A stretch of 64,000 nucleotides of DNA from Pseudomonas rubra (GCF_028656935.1 NZ_JAMDGZ010000022.1:141161-205160), one strand, 5' to 3'. Counted from the first letter of the stretch, positions 39,267-49,325 are shown. Translations and numbers: made by a program. Notes: a model not told the origin generated them from the sequence alone.

Positions 39267-40433
39267 CTACTGTCGCGCCGAAGACAACTGCTGGGTAATG
39301 AACCCTTCGGCCGTCAGGGCACGAATCACCCCGCGCAAAAGGTAGCTGTGCGAAAACCCCAGGGTGTATTGACGGGCGTTGGGTTTGATCGGTACCAGCA
39401 TGCCACGCTCAACCAGCTTCTTGATCTGATACGTACGTTGAGGGCCCTTCAGTCCTGGCATCGCAGCGGCCAGATCACTTGACCTGGCAATGGCGCTATC
39501 ACTGTCGAGCAGCAGCCGGAGTACGCCGTACTCAAGTTCGGTAAGCAATGCCCGTTCACGGGCGTGGGCCAGTGCTGGAGACAGGATTGCCTGTTTCAGA
39601 TAGCTGTAATCCAGTAATCGATCAAGCTTCCTGAGCTCGTCCAGAATGCCCCGCAGAACATACTCGCACCACCGCTCCAGCCCTTCGGACGTGCCCGCAT
39701 CCGCTTGAGCAAGCATTTCGTAGTAGCGTTCACGGTCATTGCAGAATACTGCCGTTGGATTGAGCAAACGCCCGCCAGCAGCGACGTTGAATCCGTACTT
39801 GATCAACATCACATAGGTCAGCAGACGCACCACACGGCCGTTGCCATTACTGAATGGGTGAATCCAGCCGAATCGATGATGAGCGATTGCCACCTTCATC
39901 AGATCGTACTTTTGCGGATCCCTTCGATTAATGAAGGCAACCAGTTCCTCCATGTAACCTTGAACCTGCACCGGATCGGGCGGGAGATGGTTCGACTGGG
40001 CGATTCGTACGTGGCCAGCGCGAAAACTGCCAGGGGTTCGATCACCTTCCCTGTCCAGGTCATCAACTGTGATGGCATGCAGTTCACGCAGCAGATGCAA
40101 ACCGACGTCATCCGCCTCACTGAAGTGATCCTCGACGAAAGTCATCGCCTTTTCGATATTGGATATCTCGCGAAGCTGGTCCGAGGTTGAATCGGTCCCC
40201 TCCACTTTGCTCTCGACATAGTCCGCAAGTGTGGTGTGGTTACCTTCGATGCGTGCCGAACCCAAGCTCTCCAGGAGGTGGAAAATGCTCTTGAGCTGGA
40301 AGAACAGACTGGAAGGCGTGGTGCCAGCAAGCCGGTAGCGACGTAGGTGCTCAAGCTCCGTCAAAACATCCACCAGCGGCGAGTCGAAGGAAGGGTTAAG
40401 CAGTGCCAGTTCGTGGTGTTTGAAAGTCGGCAT
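39267..40433 (-). CDS. Fic family protein, class II, with Asn in the catalytic motif
   Basis: A 388-residue protein with an N-terminal Fic_N region, a Fic core and a C-terminal winged-helix region (about 290-388). The core motif is [12 protein letters not shown] (residues 192-203): catalytic His192 and both Gly-Asn-Gly residues are present. The acidic residue that binds Mg2+ in HxFx(D/E)GNGR is Asn196 (codon AAT). An inhibitory-helix motif SARIEGN (Ser59, Glu63, Gly64) makes it a self-inhibited class II Fic protein that would AMPylate targets. No antitoxin gene is adjacent. Base composition is less GC-rich than the neighbours. The ATG at 40433 is used rather than the TTG two codons earlier. 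Confidence 0.9.
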   Translation of the reverse strand: MPTFKHHELALLNPSFDSPLVDVLTELEHLRRYRLAGTTPSSLFFQLKSIFHLLESLGSARIEGNHTTLADYVESKVEGTDSTSDQLREISNIEKAMTFVEDHFSEADDVGLHLLRELHAITVDDLDREGDRTPGSFRAGHVRIAQSNHLPPDPVQVQGYMEELVAFINRRDPQKYDLMKVAIAHHRFGWIHPFSNGNGRVVRLLTYVMLIKYGFNVAAGGRLLNPTAVFCNDRERYYEMLAQADAGTSEGLERWCEYVLRGILDELRKLDRLLDYSYLKQAILSPALAHARERALLTELEYGVLRLLLDSDSAIARSSDLAAAMPGLKGPQRTYQIKKLVERGMLVPIKPNARQYTLGFSHSYLLRGVIRALTAEGFITQQLSSARQ

Positions 40434-40457
40434 GTCCAATCATCTCAAAAGCATTAC

Positions 40458-40583
40458 CTCAGCAAGTCAAAACATAGCATACGAAAGCCAAGTAAATACT
40501 GGGCTTACCAAAAATTCATCTCAGCAACTATGTCAAAACCTAGCAAGCGACCAAGTCAAACGCCTGCTTGCTGTAAGTCAAAA
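40458..40583. repeat. Imperfect direct repeats upstream of fic
   Basis: CTCAGCAA-GTCAAAACATAGCA (40458-40479) recurs as CTCAGCAA-ctat-GTCAAAACCTAGCA (40520-40545). Two further GTCAAA cores occur at 40555 and 40577, giving four same-strand cores in about 115 bases of non-coding DNA between fic and hasF. Confidence 0.65.
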
Positions 40584-40595
40584 GGCAAACTGAAC

Positions 40596-41951
40596 TCAGC
40601 GGGCAGCCAAGCCCCCTGAGCGACTAGCAAAGTATCCATTCAATTGCTGCAAATCCTGCGGCTCCAGCACACCGGCCAGATAGCGCAACTGCAACCAAGC
40701 ACGCAGGTAGTCGTAGCGGGCCTGGGCCAGGTCGCGACGGGCGCTGAACAGTTGCTGTTCGGCATCGAGCACGTCGAGGTTGACCCGCTCGCCACCGGCC
40801 ACGCTCCTGCGGGTCGCTTCGATCAGGCCACTGGCCGATTTGACTGCCAGCTCGTAGGCGCGAATCTTCGCCGTGCTGCTGGCGCAGAGATTGAACTGCT
40901 TGCGCAACTGATTGAGCGTATCGGCAAGCTGCCCGTCCAGGCTGAAGCGCGCACTGTCACGCTCGGCCGCAGCCTGGCGGGTAGCCGCCGAGACCCCGCC
41001 ACCGGCGAACAACGGCAGGCTGACCTGGAGGCCAATGCTGTCGGTGTCATAGCGCTGGTCGTAGCTGCTTTCGGAGCTGGAGCTGGATTTACCGGTGCTG
41101 GCGTAGGCGCTCAGGGTCGGCAAGTGGCCGGCACGCTGACGCTCGACGGCATAGTCGGCGGCAACCAGGGCGTGGCGCTGGGAAGCCAGTTCGGCGTTGT
41201 GGGCCACGGCCAGATCCCGCCAGCTTTCGAAGCGCAATGGCTGCAAGGGCTGAACACGGAAATCGCCACTCAAGGGCGCAAGGTCAGCGACCTCCAGCGG
41301 CTCGCCGATGATCGCCTGCAGCACGCGCAGAGCGGCATCAAGGTTGTCGCTGGCTTCGATTTCCTGCGCCTGGGCCAGTTCGTAACGCGCCTGGGTTTCC
41401 AGCACGTCGGTACGGGTGCCCTCACCGCCCTTGAGCAGGCGCCGGTTCAATTGCAACTGTTCGGCATAGGCCCGGCGCTGAGCCTGGGCCAGGGCGATCT
41501 GCTCGTCGGCGAACAATGCCTCGCTATAAGCGGCGAACACCCGTACCGCCAACTCCTGGCTGCGGCTGCGAAAGCGCTCATCGGCCAACAGCGCCTTGGC
41601 CACGCCCTGGCGGTACTCAGCCCAGGCGCCGTAGTCGAACAGCGGCTGTTGCAAAGTCAGGGTCGAAGAATAGCTGCGGTAGTCCCGCTGGCTGGTGACA
41701 TTGCCGCGGACGTTGGTCTGGGTCACTTCGGAATCGTTGCGGGCATTGTTGTAGCGGTACGACAGGTTCGGCAACAGCGCCGCCCGGCCGATGGCGCGGC
41801 TCTCAAGGCCGGCATCGCGTTCGGCGATGGCGGCGTGGAAGGTCGGATCGTTGCGCAGGGCCAGGGCATAGGCATCGCCCAGGTCGACGGCGGCGGCCGA
41901 CAGGCTGGTGCCCAACAACAGCAGGCAACACATCACACGCATCGACATCAT
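40596..41951 (-). CDS. hasF: TolC-family outer-membrane channel of the hemophore exporter
   Basis: Outer-membrane component of the type I secretion system for HasA. The 451-residue protein has a signal peptide (residues 1-21) and the duplicated outer-membrane-efflux-protein layout, with long helices and the DPTFHAA repeat start. It overlaps hasE by 4 bases (ATGA), so export genes hasD-hasE-hasF form one coupled unit. E. coli and Serratia use a separate TolC; in pseudomonads the gene is in the cluster, as here. Confidence 0.9.
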   Translation of the reverse strand: MMSMRVMCCLLLLGTSLSAAAVDLGDAYALALRNDPTFHAAIAERDAGLESRAIGRAALLPNLSYRYNNARNDSEVTQTNVRGNVTSQRDYRSYSSTLTLQQPLFDYGAWAEYRQGVAKALLADERFRSRSQELAVRVFAAYSEALFADEQIALAQAQRRAYAEQLQLNRRLLKGGEGTRTDVLETQARYELAQAQEIEASDNLDAALRVLQAIIGEPLEVADLAPLSGDFRVQPLQPLRFESWRDLAVAHNAELASQRHALVAADYAVERQRAGHLPTLSAYASTGKSSSSSESSYDQRYDTDSIGLQVSLPLFAGGGVSAATRQAAAERDSARFSLDGQLADTLNQLRKQFNLCASSTAKIRAYELAVKSASGLIEATRRSVAGGERVNLDVLDAEQQLFSARRDLAQARYDYLRAWLQLRYLAGVLEPQDLQQLNGYFASRSGGLAAR

Positions 41952-43282
41952 TCCTCCGCCAGGGCGACATGCACCCGGTCGGTCAACGGCTTGAACAGAT
42001 AATTGAGCATCGAGCGCTCGCCGGTACGCACGAAGGCTTGCACCGGCATGCCGGGGCGGATGTCCTGGCCGGCCAGTTGCTGCAAGCCGGCATCACTGAC
42101 CTTGGCGCGTACCTGGTAATAAGGCTGCTGGGTTTTCTCATCGAGCAGGCGGTCGGCCGAGACCAGGGTCAGCTCGCCGTCGACCCGTGGCGTCTTGCTT
42201 TGGTTGAAGGCGACAAACATGATTTCCACCGGCAGGCCCGGACGCAGGCGGTCAACCAGTTCCACCGGTGCGCGGGCATCAATCAGCAAGGGTGCATCGC
42301 TGGGGACGATCTCCATCAGTTGCTGGCCGCGGGCGATCACCCCGCCATTGGTGAACACGCTAAGGCCCACCACCGTGCCGCTGGCCGGTGCACGCATCTG
42401 GGTGTTGGCCAGTTCGAAGGCTGCGCTGCGCAGGCGGTTGCCGAGGTCTTCGGCATTGGATTGCATGTCGCTCAGCTGCTGGCCGACTTCGCGCTGGTAT
42501 TCCTGCTGGCGCTGGGCCATGCGCAGTTTCAGCTCCAGCACCTGGCGGCGAGTGCGGCCGATATTGCCCAGGTCTTCCGAGATCGCGCCGTTGATCTGCG
42601 CGTACAGACGCTCGCTGTCGAGCAGGCGGTTGCGGGGGATGTAGCCGTCACGGGCCAGTTCGCGCAGGCCTTGAAGTTGTTCGTCGAGCGCGGCGCGTTG
42701 CTCCTGCTTGTGGCTCATCGAACCCTGCACGCCGGCAAGCATGGCCTCTGCGCCAGCGATGTTCTCGCGCAGGCCGGCCAGTTCCATGTCCAGCGACTGA
42801 CGCCGGCTGTTGCGCAACTGGCGCTGCAATTCAAGGGCGGTGGCGACCCAGGGTTCGCTGGCCAGGGCCTGCACATCGGCCGGGAAGCTGATGCTTGCCA
42901 GCCCGTCACGCTCGGCTTGCAGGCGCGCTTCACTGGCCCGGGCGTTGACGTACTGCACCCTTAACGAATCATGCTGGGCCTGGGCCTGGGTGGCGTCCAT
43001 CTGCACCAGCACCTGCCCGGCACTGACGCTGTCACCATCACGCACCAGCAGGCGTTCGATGGTGCCACCCGTAGGATGCTGCACCGCCTGACGGCTGCCG
43101 GCGACCACCACGTTGCCCGACACCGGCACGCCCTTGTCCAGCGGCGCCAGGGCCGCCCAGAGGATGAAACCGCCAAAGCCGCCGATCACCAGCCAACGGC
43201 CCAGGCGGCTATGGCGCCGGTCATCGAGGGTCAGCAGGTTGTCGGGAACAGCTTGCGCGTGATGCGACTGAGGAGCGGTCAT
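41948..43282 (-). CDS. hasE: HlyD-family membrane fusion protein of the hemophore exporter
   Basis: Periplasmic adaptor joining HasD to HasF. The 444-residue protein has one N-terminal membrane anchor (about residues 30-50), a long coiled coil (about 100-290), and a C-terminal beta-barrel part with the type I adaptor pattern VELVDRLRPGLPVEIMF...GMPVQAFVRTGERS. It starts 2 bases after the hasD stop. Confidence 0.93.
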   Translation of the reverse strand: MTAPQSHHAQAVPDNLLTLDDRRHSRLGRWLVIGGFGGFILWAALAPLDKGVPVSGNVVVAGSRQAVQHPTGGTIERLLVRDGDSVSAGQVLVQMDATQAQAQHDSLRVQYVNARASEARLQAERDGLASISFPADVQALASEPWVATALELQRQLRNSRRQSLDMELAGLRENIAGAEAMLAGVQGSMSHKQEQRAALDEQLQGLRELARDGYIPRNRLLDSERLYAQINGAISEDLGNIGRTRRQVLELKLRMAQRQQEYQREVGQQLSDMQSNAEDLGNRLRSAAFELANTQMRAPASGTVVGLSVFTNGGVIARGQQLMEIVPSDAPLLIDARAPVELVDRLRPGLPVEIMFVAFNQSKTPRVDGELTLVSADRLLDEKTQQPYYQVRAKVSDAGLQQLAGQDIRPGMPVQAFVRTGERSMLNYLFKPLTDRVHVALAEE

Positions 43283-43284
43283 GG

Positions 43285-45054
43285 TCAGGTTCTCGGGGTG
43301 CCGTAGCTCATGCTGACGCTGGCGGCGCTACGCAGTGCTGGAGTGGGGGTGGGAACACCGGCCGGCTTGTGGCTGCGCTGCAGGTCCTGCAACACCCGCG
43401 CGGTCGGGCCAAAGGCCTGCATCTGGCCGTTCTGCAGCACCAGCAACTTGTCCACTACGGCCAGCAAGCTGGATTTGTGGGTGATCAGGATCAGCGTGCG
43501 TTGCTGCGCCTTGACCTGCTTGATCGCCTCCAGCAAGGCGCGCTCACCGAAGTCATCGAGGTTGGAGTTGGGCTCATCGAGCACGATCAGTGCCGGCAGA
43601 CCATACAAGGCCCGGGCCAGGCCGATGCGCTGGCGCTGGCCGCCGGACAGCCCTGCCCCACCTTCGCCCAGCTGGGTGTCATAACCGTTGGGCAGTTTCA
43701 GGATCATCTCGTGCACACCGGCCAGTTGCGCGGCGACTACCACCTGCGGCGAATCAACCGCGCCCAGGCGAGCGATGTTGTCGGCGATCGTACCGGCGAA
43801 CAGTTGTACGTCCTGGGGCAGGTAACCGATGTGGGCACCGAGCAGGCCCTTGTCCCATTGCTGCAATTCGGCGCCATCCAGACGCACCTTGCCCGCTGTC
43901 GGGGTGGCGGCGCCGACCAGCAAACGCGCCAGGGTCGACTTGCCCGAACCGGATGCGCCAATGATGCCGAGGCTGTCGCCAGCCGCCAGCTCGAAACCCA
44001 GGTTGACCAGGCACGGCTTGCGTGTGCCCGGCTGCACAGCGCTGAGCTGCTCGACCAGCAGGCGCCCGGTCGGCGCCGGCAGCGGCATGCCAGGCGCTCG
44101 CGCAGGCTGTTCGCTGAGCAAGGTGTGCAGGCGCTCATAGGCCTGGCGCGCCGAACCCCATTGGCGCCATACGGCGATCAACTGGTCGATCGGCGCCAGC
44201 ACCCGGGCCATGAGAATGGAACCGGCGATCATCATCCCCGGGGTGATCAGTTGCTCGATCGCCAGCCATGCGCCCAAGCCCAGCACCAGCGATTGCAAGG
44301 CCAGGCGCAGGCTCTTGGACACGGCCGTTACCGCCGCCGTGCGCTCGCTGCCCAGGTTCTGGCGCAGCAGAAAACCGTGGTGCAACGTGGCCCAGCGCTG
44401 ACGGACTGCCGCCAGCATGCCCATGGCCTCCATCACTTCGGCGTTACGCAGGTTGGCTCCGGCCTGTTGCCCGGCCTGCTGCGACAACTGCCCGGCTTCG
44501 GCAAACGGCGCCTGGGTCAGGCGCTCGTTAACCCAGGCCAGGATCGTCAACAGCACCGCACCCACCAGCGCCATCAGCCCCAGCCATGGGCTGAACAGGA
44601 ACATCACCAACAGGTACACCGGGAACCAAGGCGCATCGAAAAAGGCGAACAGCGCCTGGCCCGTGGCGAACTGGCGCAAGGTGGTCAGATCGCTCAGCAC
44701 CTGGTTCGCCGCGCCCTTGTGACCCGCCAGGCTGGCCTGGTAGGCGGCCTCGAACACCCGCGGGTTGAGGCGCATGTCCATCTGCGTGCCGAGGCGGATC
44801 ACCACCAGACTGCGCACCCACTCCAGCAGGCCCATGAAGGCGAACAGGCCCAGCACCATCAGGCTGAGCATCACCAAGGTCATCTCGTTGCCAGAGGACA
44901 GCACCCGGTCGTAGACCTGCAACATATACAGCGCTGGCGCCAGCATCAGCAGGTTGATCACCGCAGTGAACAGGCCGATGTTGGCAAAGCCGGCACGGCA
45001 GGCCTTAAGCGCCTGCAACACCTCGTTGCCAGGGCGGGAGCGGGTGGCTTTCAT
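43285..45054 (-). CDS. hasD: Type I secretion ABC transporter of the hemophore exporter
   Basis: Inner-membrane permease-ATPase that recognises the HasA C-terminal signal. The 589-residue protein has about six membrane helices (residues 25-320) and an ABC domain with Walker [10 protein letters not shown], signature LSGGQRQR and Walker [17 protein letters not shown] at 45054 has GAGGA upstream; a longer open frame is not used. It is separated from hasA by a stem-loop. Confidence 0.94.
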   Translation of the reverse strand: MKATRSRPGNEVLQALKACRAGFANIGLFTAVINLLMLAPALYMLQVYDRVLSSGNEMTLVMLSLMVLGLFAFMGLLEWVRSLVVIRLGTQMDMRLNPRVFEAAYQASLAGHKGAANQVLSDLTTLRQFATGQALFAFFDAPWFPVYLLVMFLFSPWLGLMALVGAVLLTILAWVNERLTQAPFAEAGQLSQQAGQQAGANLRNAEVMEAMGMLAAVRQRWATLHHGFLLRQNLGSERTAAVTAVSKSLRLALQSLVLGLGAWLAIEQLITPGMMIAGSILMARVLAPIDQLIAVWRQWGSARQAYERLHTLLSEQPARAPGMPLPAPTGRLLVEQLSAVQPGTRKPCLVNLGFELAAGDSLGIIGASGSGKSTLARLLVGAATPTAGKVRLDGAELQQWDKGLLGAHIGYLPQDVQLFAGTIADNIARLGAVDSPQVVVAAQLAGVHEMILKLPNGYDTQLGEGGAGLSGGQRQRIGLARALYGLPALIVLDEPNSNLDDFGERALLEAIKQVKAQQRTLILITHKSSLLAVVDKLLVLQNGQMQAFGPTARVLQDLQRSHKPAGVPTPTPALRSAASVSMSYGTPRT

Positions 45055-45169
45055 GATGGTCCTCAACAGAGCAAGCCTGCGGACGATTGACCTCGCCGGC
45101 GCAGGCTCGCAGAATTCGCACCACCGCCGCCTGGGCCCGGCAAAGACGCAGACGGTGGGGTAAGCAAGC

Positions 45170-45206
45170 AGCGAATGGAGGAGCGATCTTCCATTCGCTT
45201 TTTTTT
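45170..45206. terminator. hasA-hasD intergenic stem-loop
   Basis: 13-bp stem (AGCGAATGGAGGA / TCTTCCATTCGCT, one G-U pair) with a GCGA tetraloop. On the plus strand it is followed by a T run. On the transcribed minus strand the run is A and precedes the hairpin, so it more likely acts as an mRNA-stabilising or attenuating structure below the hasA gene. Confidence 0.6.
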
Positions 45207-45214
45207 GCCTGGGG

Positions 45215-45832
45215 TCAGGCGGCCAGGGCGAAGTCCTCGGCCAGGGCCTGGACACCCACCACATCGGCCGACGCCACGCTCAGCGGGCCGCCAGCCAGCG
45301 CAGCGCTGACCACGTCGAAGCTGTCGTCGGTGGACACGCCATAACCGGCCAGCAGGTTGTCCAGCACGCCTTCCAGCGCCGAGGTGTTGCCCTGCATCAG
45401 GCCGTAGATCACGCTCTGCACTTCGTTGCCGGCACGGCCAGCGCCCAGTACCGAGTCCAGGTCCAGGCCGTTGAAGTTGACCACGTAATTGTTCAGGGTG
45501 AAGTCGCTACCGCCACCGCCACCCAGCACTTGGCCCAGGGAAACGTTGTCCAGCTCACCCCACAGGTAGTGGTTGAGGTTGTCACCGGCTGGCAGGCCAC
45601 GGTCGAACACGTAGTGCAGACCATTGCTGGTGTTGCTGTCGGCAATGAACGCGTAGTCGGAGCCCTGGCCACCGTGGGTAGCGTACTGGTCGCCGCTCAG
45701 GCGGCCGTTGCTGAAGCCGCCGGTATTGCTTTCGCCATGACCTGCAGTGGCGAAACCCGCGGTCCAGAACGCCAGGTAGTCATCGATCGACGAGCTGGAG
45801 AAGGCGGCATCGTAAGTAACGGAAAGAGTCAT
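45215..45832 (-). CDS. hasA: Secreted hemophore HasA
   Basis: Extracellular protein that takes heme from host or environmental hemoproteins and hands it to HasR. The 205-residue length is that of Serratia and P. aeruginosa HasA. The heme-loop His32 ([10 protein letters not shown]) is conserved. The second ligand is Tyr74 (GLHYVF), with a supporting His88 (DNLNHYLWG). There is no N-terminal signal peptide; the C-terminus ends [10 protein letters not shown], the uncleaved type I secretion signal. ATG at 45832 follows GAGGAACCGTT. Confidence 0.95.
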   Translation of the reverse strand: MTLSVTYDAAFSSSSIDDYLAFWTAGFATAGHGESNTGGFSNGRLSGDQYATHGGQGSDYAFIADSNTSNGLHYVFDRGLPAGDNLNHYLWGELDNVSLGQVLGGGGGSDFTLNNYVVNFNGLDLDSVLGAGRAGNEVQSVIYGLMQGNTSALEGVLDNLLAGYGVSTDDSFDVVSAALAGGPLSVASADVVGVQALAEDFALAA

Positions 45833-45914
45833 AACGGTTCCTCGTTGCATTGCGTGATTGCGAAGGCGTGTTCCCTGCCTTCGTGTCGCCCGAGATGGGC
45901 AAACCCGGTGTGGA

Positions 45915-48692
45915 TCAGAATTTGTATTCGAGCATCCCGCTCAAGGTCCGGCCGCGGGCCAGCGACAGGTTGTCGGTGTCGCCCATGGCCACGAAGTAGG
46001 CTTCGTCGGTGGCGTTCTCCAGCGACAGCGCCAGGTTCAGGCTCGGCGTCATCCAGTAGCTGGCGTACAGGTCGTAGACCTTGTATTTAGGCCACTGCGC
46101 CTGGTCGATCAGGCGATAGCCGTGGTCATTTAGGTTCTCGCCATTGCCTTTGCTGTAACGCAGACGGGCGCCAACATCGAGGGTGCGGTCAAGAAAGCGC
46201 ATACCGACCGTCAGCGAGCCACGGTCTGCCGGCATGTAGCTGGCGTTGCCCATGATGTGGCCGCAGCTGACGGTCTGGTCGAGGTCGGCGGCGTCTTCGG
46301 CACGCGAAACCTGCACTGGCAACATAATGATGCGGTTGCCAACCTGGACCGGGCGCATCACTCTTCCAGCGTTAACCAGGCGCTGCCCGCCGCCCATGTA
46401 GAGTTGCTTCGAACAGAAGTCATTGCTGCCAATCATGTGGGTGTAGGCAAGTTGGCCGTAATAGCGACCCGCGTCATAGTCGAGGCTGTACTCGACGCCT
46501 CGAAAGCGCGTCTGCTCAAGGTTGTTCTGATAAGCCGAGCGGCCCAGGGACGTGCCAAGTACAGAGCTTCCCGGAAGGTCAGCATTGACGTCCATGAATG
46601 AAAAGTTATCGATCCGGGTATCGAAATAGGCGACCTTGGCGCCGAAGCGATCACCTTCCTGCAGCAGCGACTCCTTGAACAGGTTCACCCCCAGTTCCCA
46701 GTTGTGCGACTCTTCCGCTTTGAGGAACGGGTTGGGATAGAGCATCTCGCTGCCTCCGCCATGGGGGCGGCCGCTCATGAACACTTCGGTCACTGACGGC
46801 GGACGCCAGCCACGCCCCCAGCGGGTATAGACCTGCATCCAGTCGACTCCCGGCTTCACCGCGATGCCGAAGGTGGGCGAGAAGCGGCCCTGCTCCTGAT
46901 CCTCGTCGAAGATCAAATGCGTCTGGACCCTGCGCAAGTTGGGCTCGGTGACACCGCGTGGATACATCCAGGTAGTGATACCTGTCTCACCCGTCAGGCG
47001 GTAGCGGTCGTAGCGCAGCCCGGCATCAACTTCCAGCCAGTCGCCATGCTCATATTTGGCGTCAGCAAAGAGGCTGGCCATGATGCGCTTACCTTCTGGC
47101 GTGGCGCCCTGGACATAGGGCAGGTTGGTTTCGAAAGCCGCCGGAACACGGTTTGTGCTGGGCTTGAAGCGGTCCTGAAACAGTTCGGTACCGTAGTTGA
47201 GGGTGACCTTGTCCGAATCGTTGAAGTAGAAACGCGAGCTGTTCTGCAATTGCAGGCCCCAGGTATCGGTCTGGAAGCGGTCGTCATACGCTGCAACCCG
47301 GTTGCCAGCCACCGAACTGTCATCGTTACCCACATTCCAGCGATCCTGCCGGGTCGAGACGAAGTACAGCTTGGCCTTCAGATCGACCAGGTCGTTGTCC
47401 GGGCTGAAGCTGTAATCGAGCGAGGCATTGCGAGCGTTGAAATCACTGCTGCCGGTGCGTTTGTAATAGAACTGGCGGGTCTGATTGTCGTAGTAGGTCC
47501 AGGCATCCTTGCTGTCGGTGTCGGTTTCCATGTAGTTGAGCTGCAGGCGCTGGTCATTGGGCAGATTCAGGCCAAGCTTGAGCAGTTGCGAGCGGGTGAC
47601 ACTGCCAGTCTCGCCGACTTCGGAGTGCAGCCAGTCTTTCCAGGCTTCGGGATAACTGGTCTTGCCGCGAATCTGGGTGCCGAGGTTGTCGGCATTGTTG
47701 GTCCCGGCCCGGTAGTCACCGAAGTGCCGCTCACTGACGCCCAGCAATACGTCGCCCAACTCGTTGCCGAAAGCAAACAGAGCACTGCCATTGAAGTTTG
47801 TACCGTTGCCCAGCTCACCGATGCCATTGCCTGCGCGCAACCGGCCGCCGTACTCCTTGTCGGGGCCGAGAAAATCACTGGCCTGCACCGTGTTGAAGCT
47901 GGCGATACCGCCAATAACGCCAGCACCGCCCATGCCCGACTGAGTACCTTTTTCGATCTCGATGGAGCTGATGAACTCCGGGTCGACGAACATCACCCCG
48001 TTGCGCTGCTGGTGGCCGTTGACGTTGAAGTTCTGGCGCATACCGTCGATGTTCATGTTGACCCGACCGTAGTCCTGCACGCCGCGAATGTTCACCGACA
48101 GGCCGGGGTCTCGCTGGTTGACGGCGGTGTAGACGCCAGCGGTCTCTTCGAGCATGTCGGCGGCATGACGTGGTGGGCGCTTGTCGATCTGCTCGCGGGT
48201 GATGACGCTGACCGAGCGGGGCGTCTGGTAGACCCAGTCGGCATCGCTGCTGGAATCGACATGGGTGGTGCCCAGCTCCATCGTCTGGCCATCGTCGCTG
48301 ACGCGTTCAAGGCCGACCCGGTCAGTGCCACTGAAGCGATAGCGCACGGGCGAGCCGCGCAACAACAAGCCAAGCCCTTGCTCTGCCGAGTGCTCACCGC
48401 GCAAGCCTTCGCTGCGCAGGCCAGCCAGCTTGCGGCTGTCGAAAAACACCTGGACCCCGGCCTGTTCGGCAAAAGCCAGTACAGCGCTGTCCAGGGCCTG
48501 GGCGGGAATGTCGAAGTGAATCAGTGCGACGCGCTGGCTTTTGGTCGCGGACTCGGCCGCCTGCACGCTGGCGATCCCCATCGGCAACATCCAGGGGCCC
48601 AACATCAGGCTGCTGGCAAGGGCGACCCGAGCCAATGGCCGGGTGCTTCGTTGTTGTTGATTGCTCACGTCTGGTGCTCGCTGTGTTGGCAT
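45915..48692 (-). CDS. hasR: TonB-dependent heme/hemophore receptor HasR
   Basis: A 925-residue outer-membrane receptor that accepts heme from HasA. After a signal region (ending near residue 46, VQAAES) comes an STN signalling domain (about 55-115), which contacts the anti-sigma factor. Then come the plug (TPRSVSVITREQID...) and the beta-barrel ending in ...MLEYKF with a terminal Phe. The start is not certain: the ATG at 48692 has no ribosome site and lies almost in a Fur-like box, so GTG at 48668 is a good alternative. No HasB-type TonB gene is present in the locus. Confidence 0.93.
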   Translation of the reverse strand: MPTQRAPDVSNQQQRSTRPLARVALASSLMLGPWMLPMGIASVQAAESATKSQRVALIHFDIPAQALDSAVLAFAEQAGVQVFFDSRKLAGLRSEGLRGEHSAEQGLGLLLRGSPVRYRFSGTDRVGLERVSDDGQTMELGTTHVDSSSDADWVYQTPRSVSVITREQIDKRPPRHAADMLEETAGVYTAVNQRDPGLSVNIRGVQDYGRVNMNIDGMRQNFNVNGHQQRNGVMFVDPEFISSIEIEKGTQSGMGGAGVIGGIASFNTVQASDFLGPDKEYGGRLRAGNGIGELGNGTNFNGSALFAFGNELGDVLLGVSERHFGDYRAGTNNADNLGTQIRGKTSYPEAWKDWLHSEVGETGSVTRSQLLKLGLNLPNDQRLQLNYMETDTDSKDAWTYYDNQTRQFYYKRTGSSDFNARNASLDYSFSPDNDLVDLKAKLYFVSTRQDRWNVGNDDSSVAGNRVAAYDDRFQTDTWGLQLQNSSRFYFNDSDKVTLNYGTELFQDRFKPSTNRVPAAFETNLPYVQGATPEGKRIMASLFADAKYEHGDWLEVDAGLRYDRYRLTGETGITTWMYPRGVTEPNLRRVQTHLIFDEDQEQGRFSPTFGIAVKPGVDWMQVYTRWGRGWRPPSVTEVFMSGRPHGGGSEMLYPNPFLKAEESHNWELGVNLFKESLLQEGDRFGAKVAYFDTRIDNFSFMDVNADLPGSSVLGTSLGRSAYQNNLEQTRFRGVEYSLDYDAGRYYGQLAYTHMIGSNDFCSKQLYMGGGQRLVNAGRVMRPVQVGNRIIMLPVQVSRAEDAADLDQTVSCGHIMGNASYMPADRGSLTVGMRFLDRTLDVGARLRYSKGNGENLNDHGYRLIDQAQWPKYKVYDLYASYWMTPSLNLALSLENATDEAYFVAMGDTDNLSLARGRTLSGMLEYKF

Positions 48693-48697
48693 TTTCT

Positions 48698-48716
48698 AGT
48701 AATGAAAATCAATCTC
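48698..48716. promoter_or_regulatory. Fur box candidate upstream of hasR
   Basis: AGTAATGAAAATCAATCTC matches 14 of 19 positions of the Fur consensus. It is so close to the annotated ATG that it also supports the downstream GTG start. Confidence 0.65.
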
Positions 48717-48783
48717 AACAAACAGACGTGCAACCCAGGAAAAGTCAGTAAAGAAAATTCAAAAGAATTTGCAGCGGCGAATT

Positions 48784-49245
48784 TCAGATGCCGCAGGTGA
48801 GCGCCGACAGCCCTTGTTCGCGCGCTTTTTCGCTGGTTTCGATGATCGAGGCCGTCACCGCGACCTCATCACCGCTGGCTGACATGTCACCGTCTTCGGC
48901 CACGCGGTAGCCCAGTTGGCGAAACAGCGAGCGCACCTGATCGGGCGCAGCATCGAAGTAGATCCCGTGCCATTCGTAACCGATGAATACCGCCGTGACC
49001 TTGATGCCATGGAAGGGCAGATCGACCGGGTAGCTCACCTCTTCTTCCAGCGCCTGGACAGATAGCGCATGACGTTTGGCAATGGCCTTGGCGTAGTACG
49101 GCTCAAGCTGTGCACCGAACTCGCAAGTGGCAGGGTTGAATTGCACCAGGTTGTCATCGACCGCCAGCACCGGCGTGCTGCACAGTCCGAGCAGCAAGGC
49201 GCCGCAGATGGATGAAGCAATACCCGAGAGAAAACCATTGGCCAT
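48784..49245 (-). CDS. Unknown exported protein inside the has locus
   Basis: A 153-residue protein with a signal peptide (about residues 1-28, ending STPVLA). The mature domain has a Cys near each end, which could pair. Its C-terminal half shows an alternating alpha/beta pattern (VKVTAVFIGYEWHGIYFDAAPDQVRSLFRQLGYRV, partly quoted). It lies between the anti-sigma gene hasS and hasR on the same strand, so it is probably co-regulated with heme uptake. The ATG at 49245 has AAGG upstream. I do not recognise a family; a periplasmic role with HasR or HasS is only an inference. Confidence 0.78.
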   Translation of the reverse strand: MANGFLSGIASSICGALLLGLCSTPVLAVDDNLVQFNPATCEFGAQLEPYYAKAIAKRHALSVQALEEEVSYPVDLPFHGIKVTAVFIGYEWHGIYFDAAPDQVRSLFRQLGYRVAEDGDMSASGDEVAVTASIIETSEKAREQGLSALTCGI

Positions 49246-49325
49246 ATCCGGCGCCTTCAAATCGTTGTGAAAACACCAGTTTCGGGGAAAACACCGCTAC
49301 CGACAATCCAGCGCTCGCGCAGCGA

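Noticed and set aside
43369..45090. 573-codon open frame antisense to hasD
   Set aside because: Gln/His/Arg-rich shadow of the ABC transporter, with no start signal.
46917..48800. 627-codon open frame antisense to hasR
   Set aside because: Shadow of the receptor gene; composition rich in Val, Ala and Gln with no recognisable domain.
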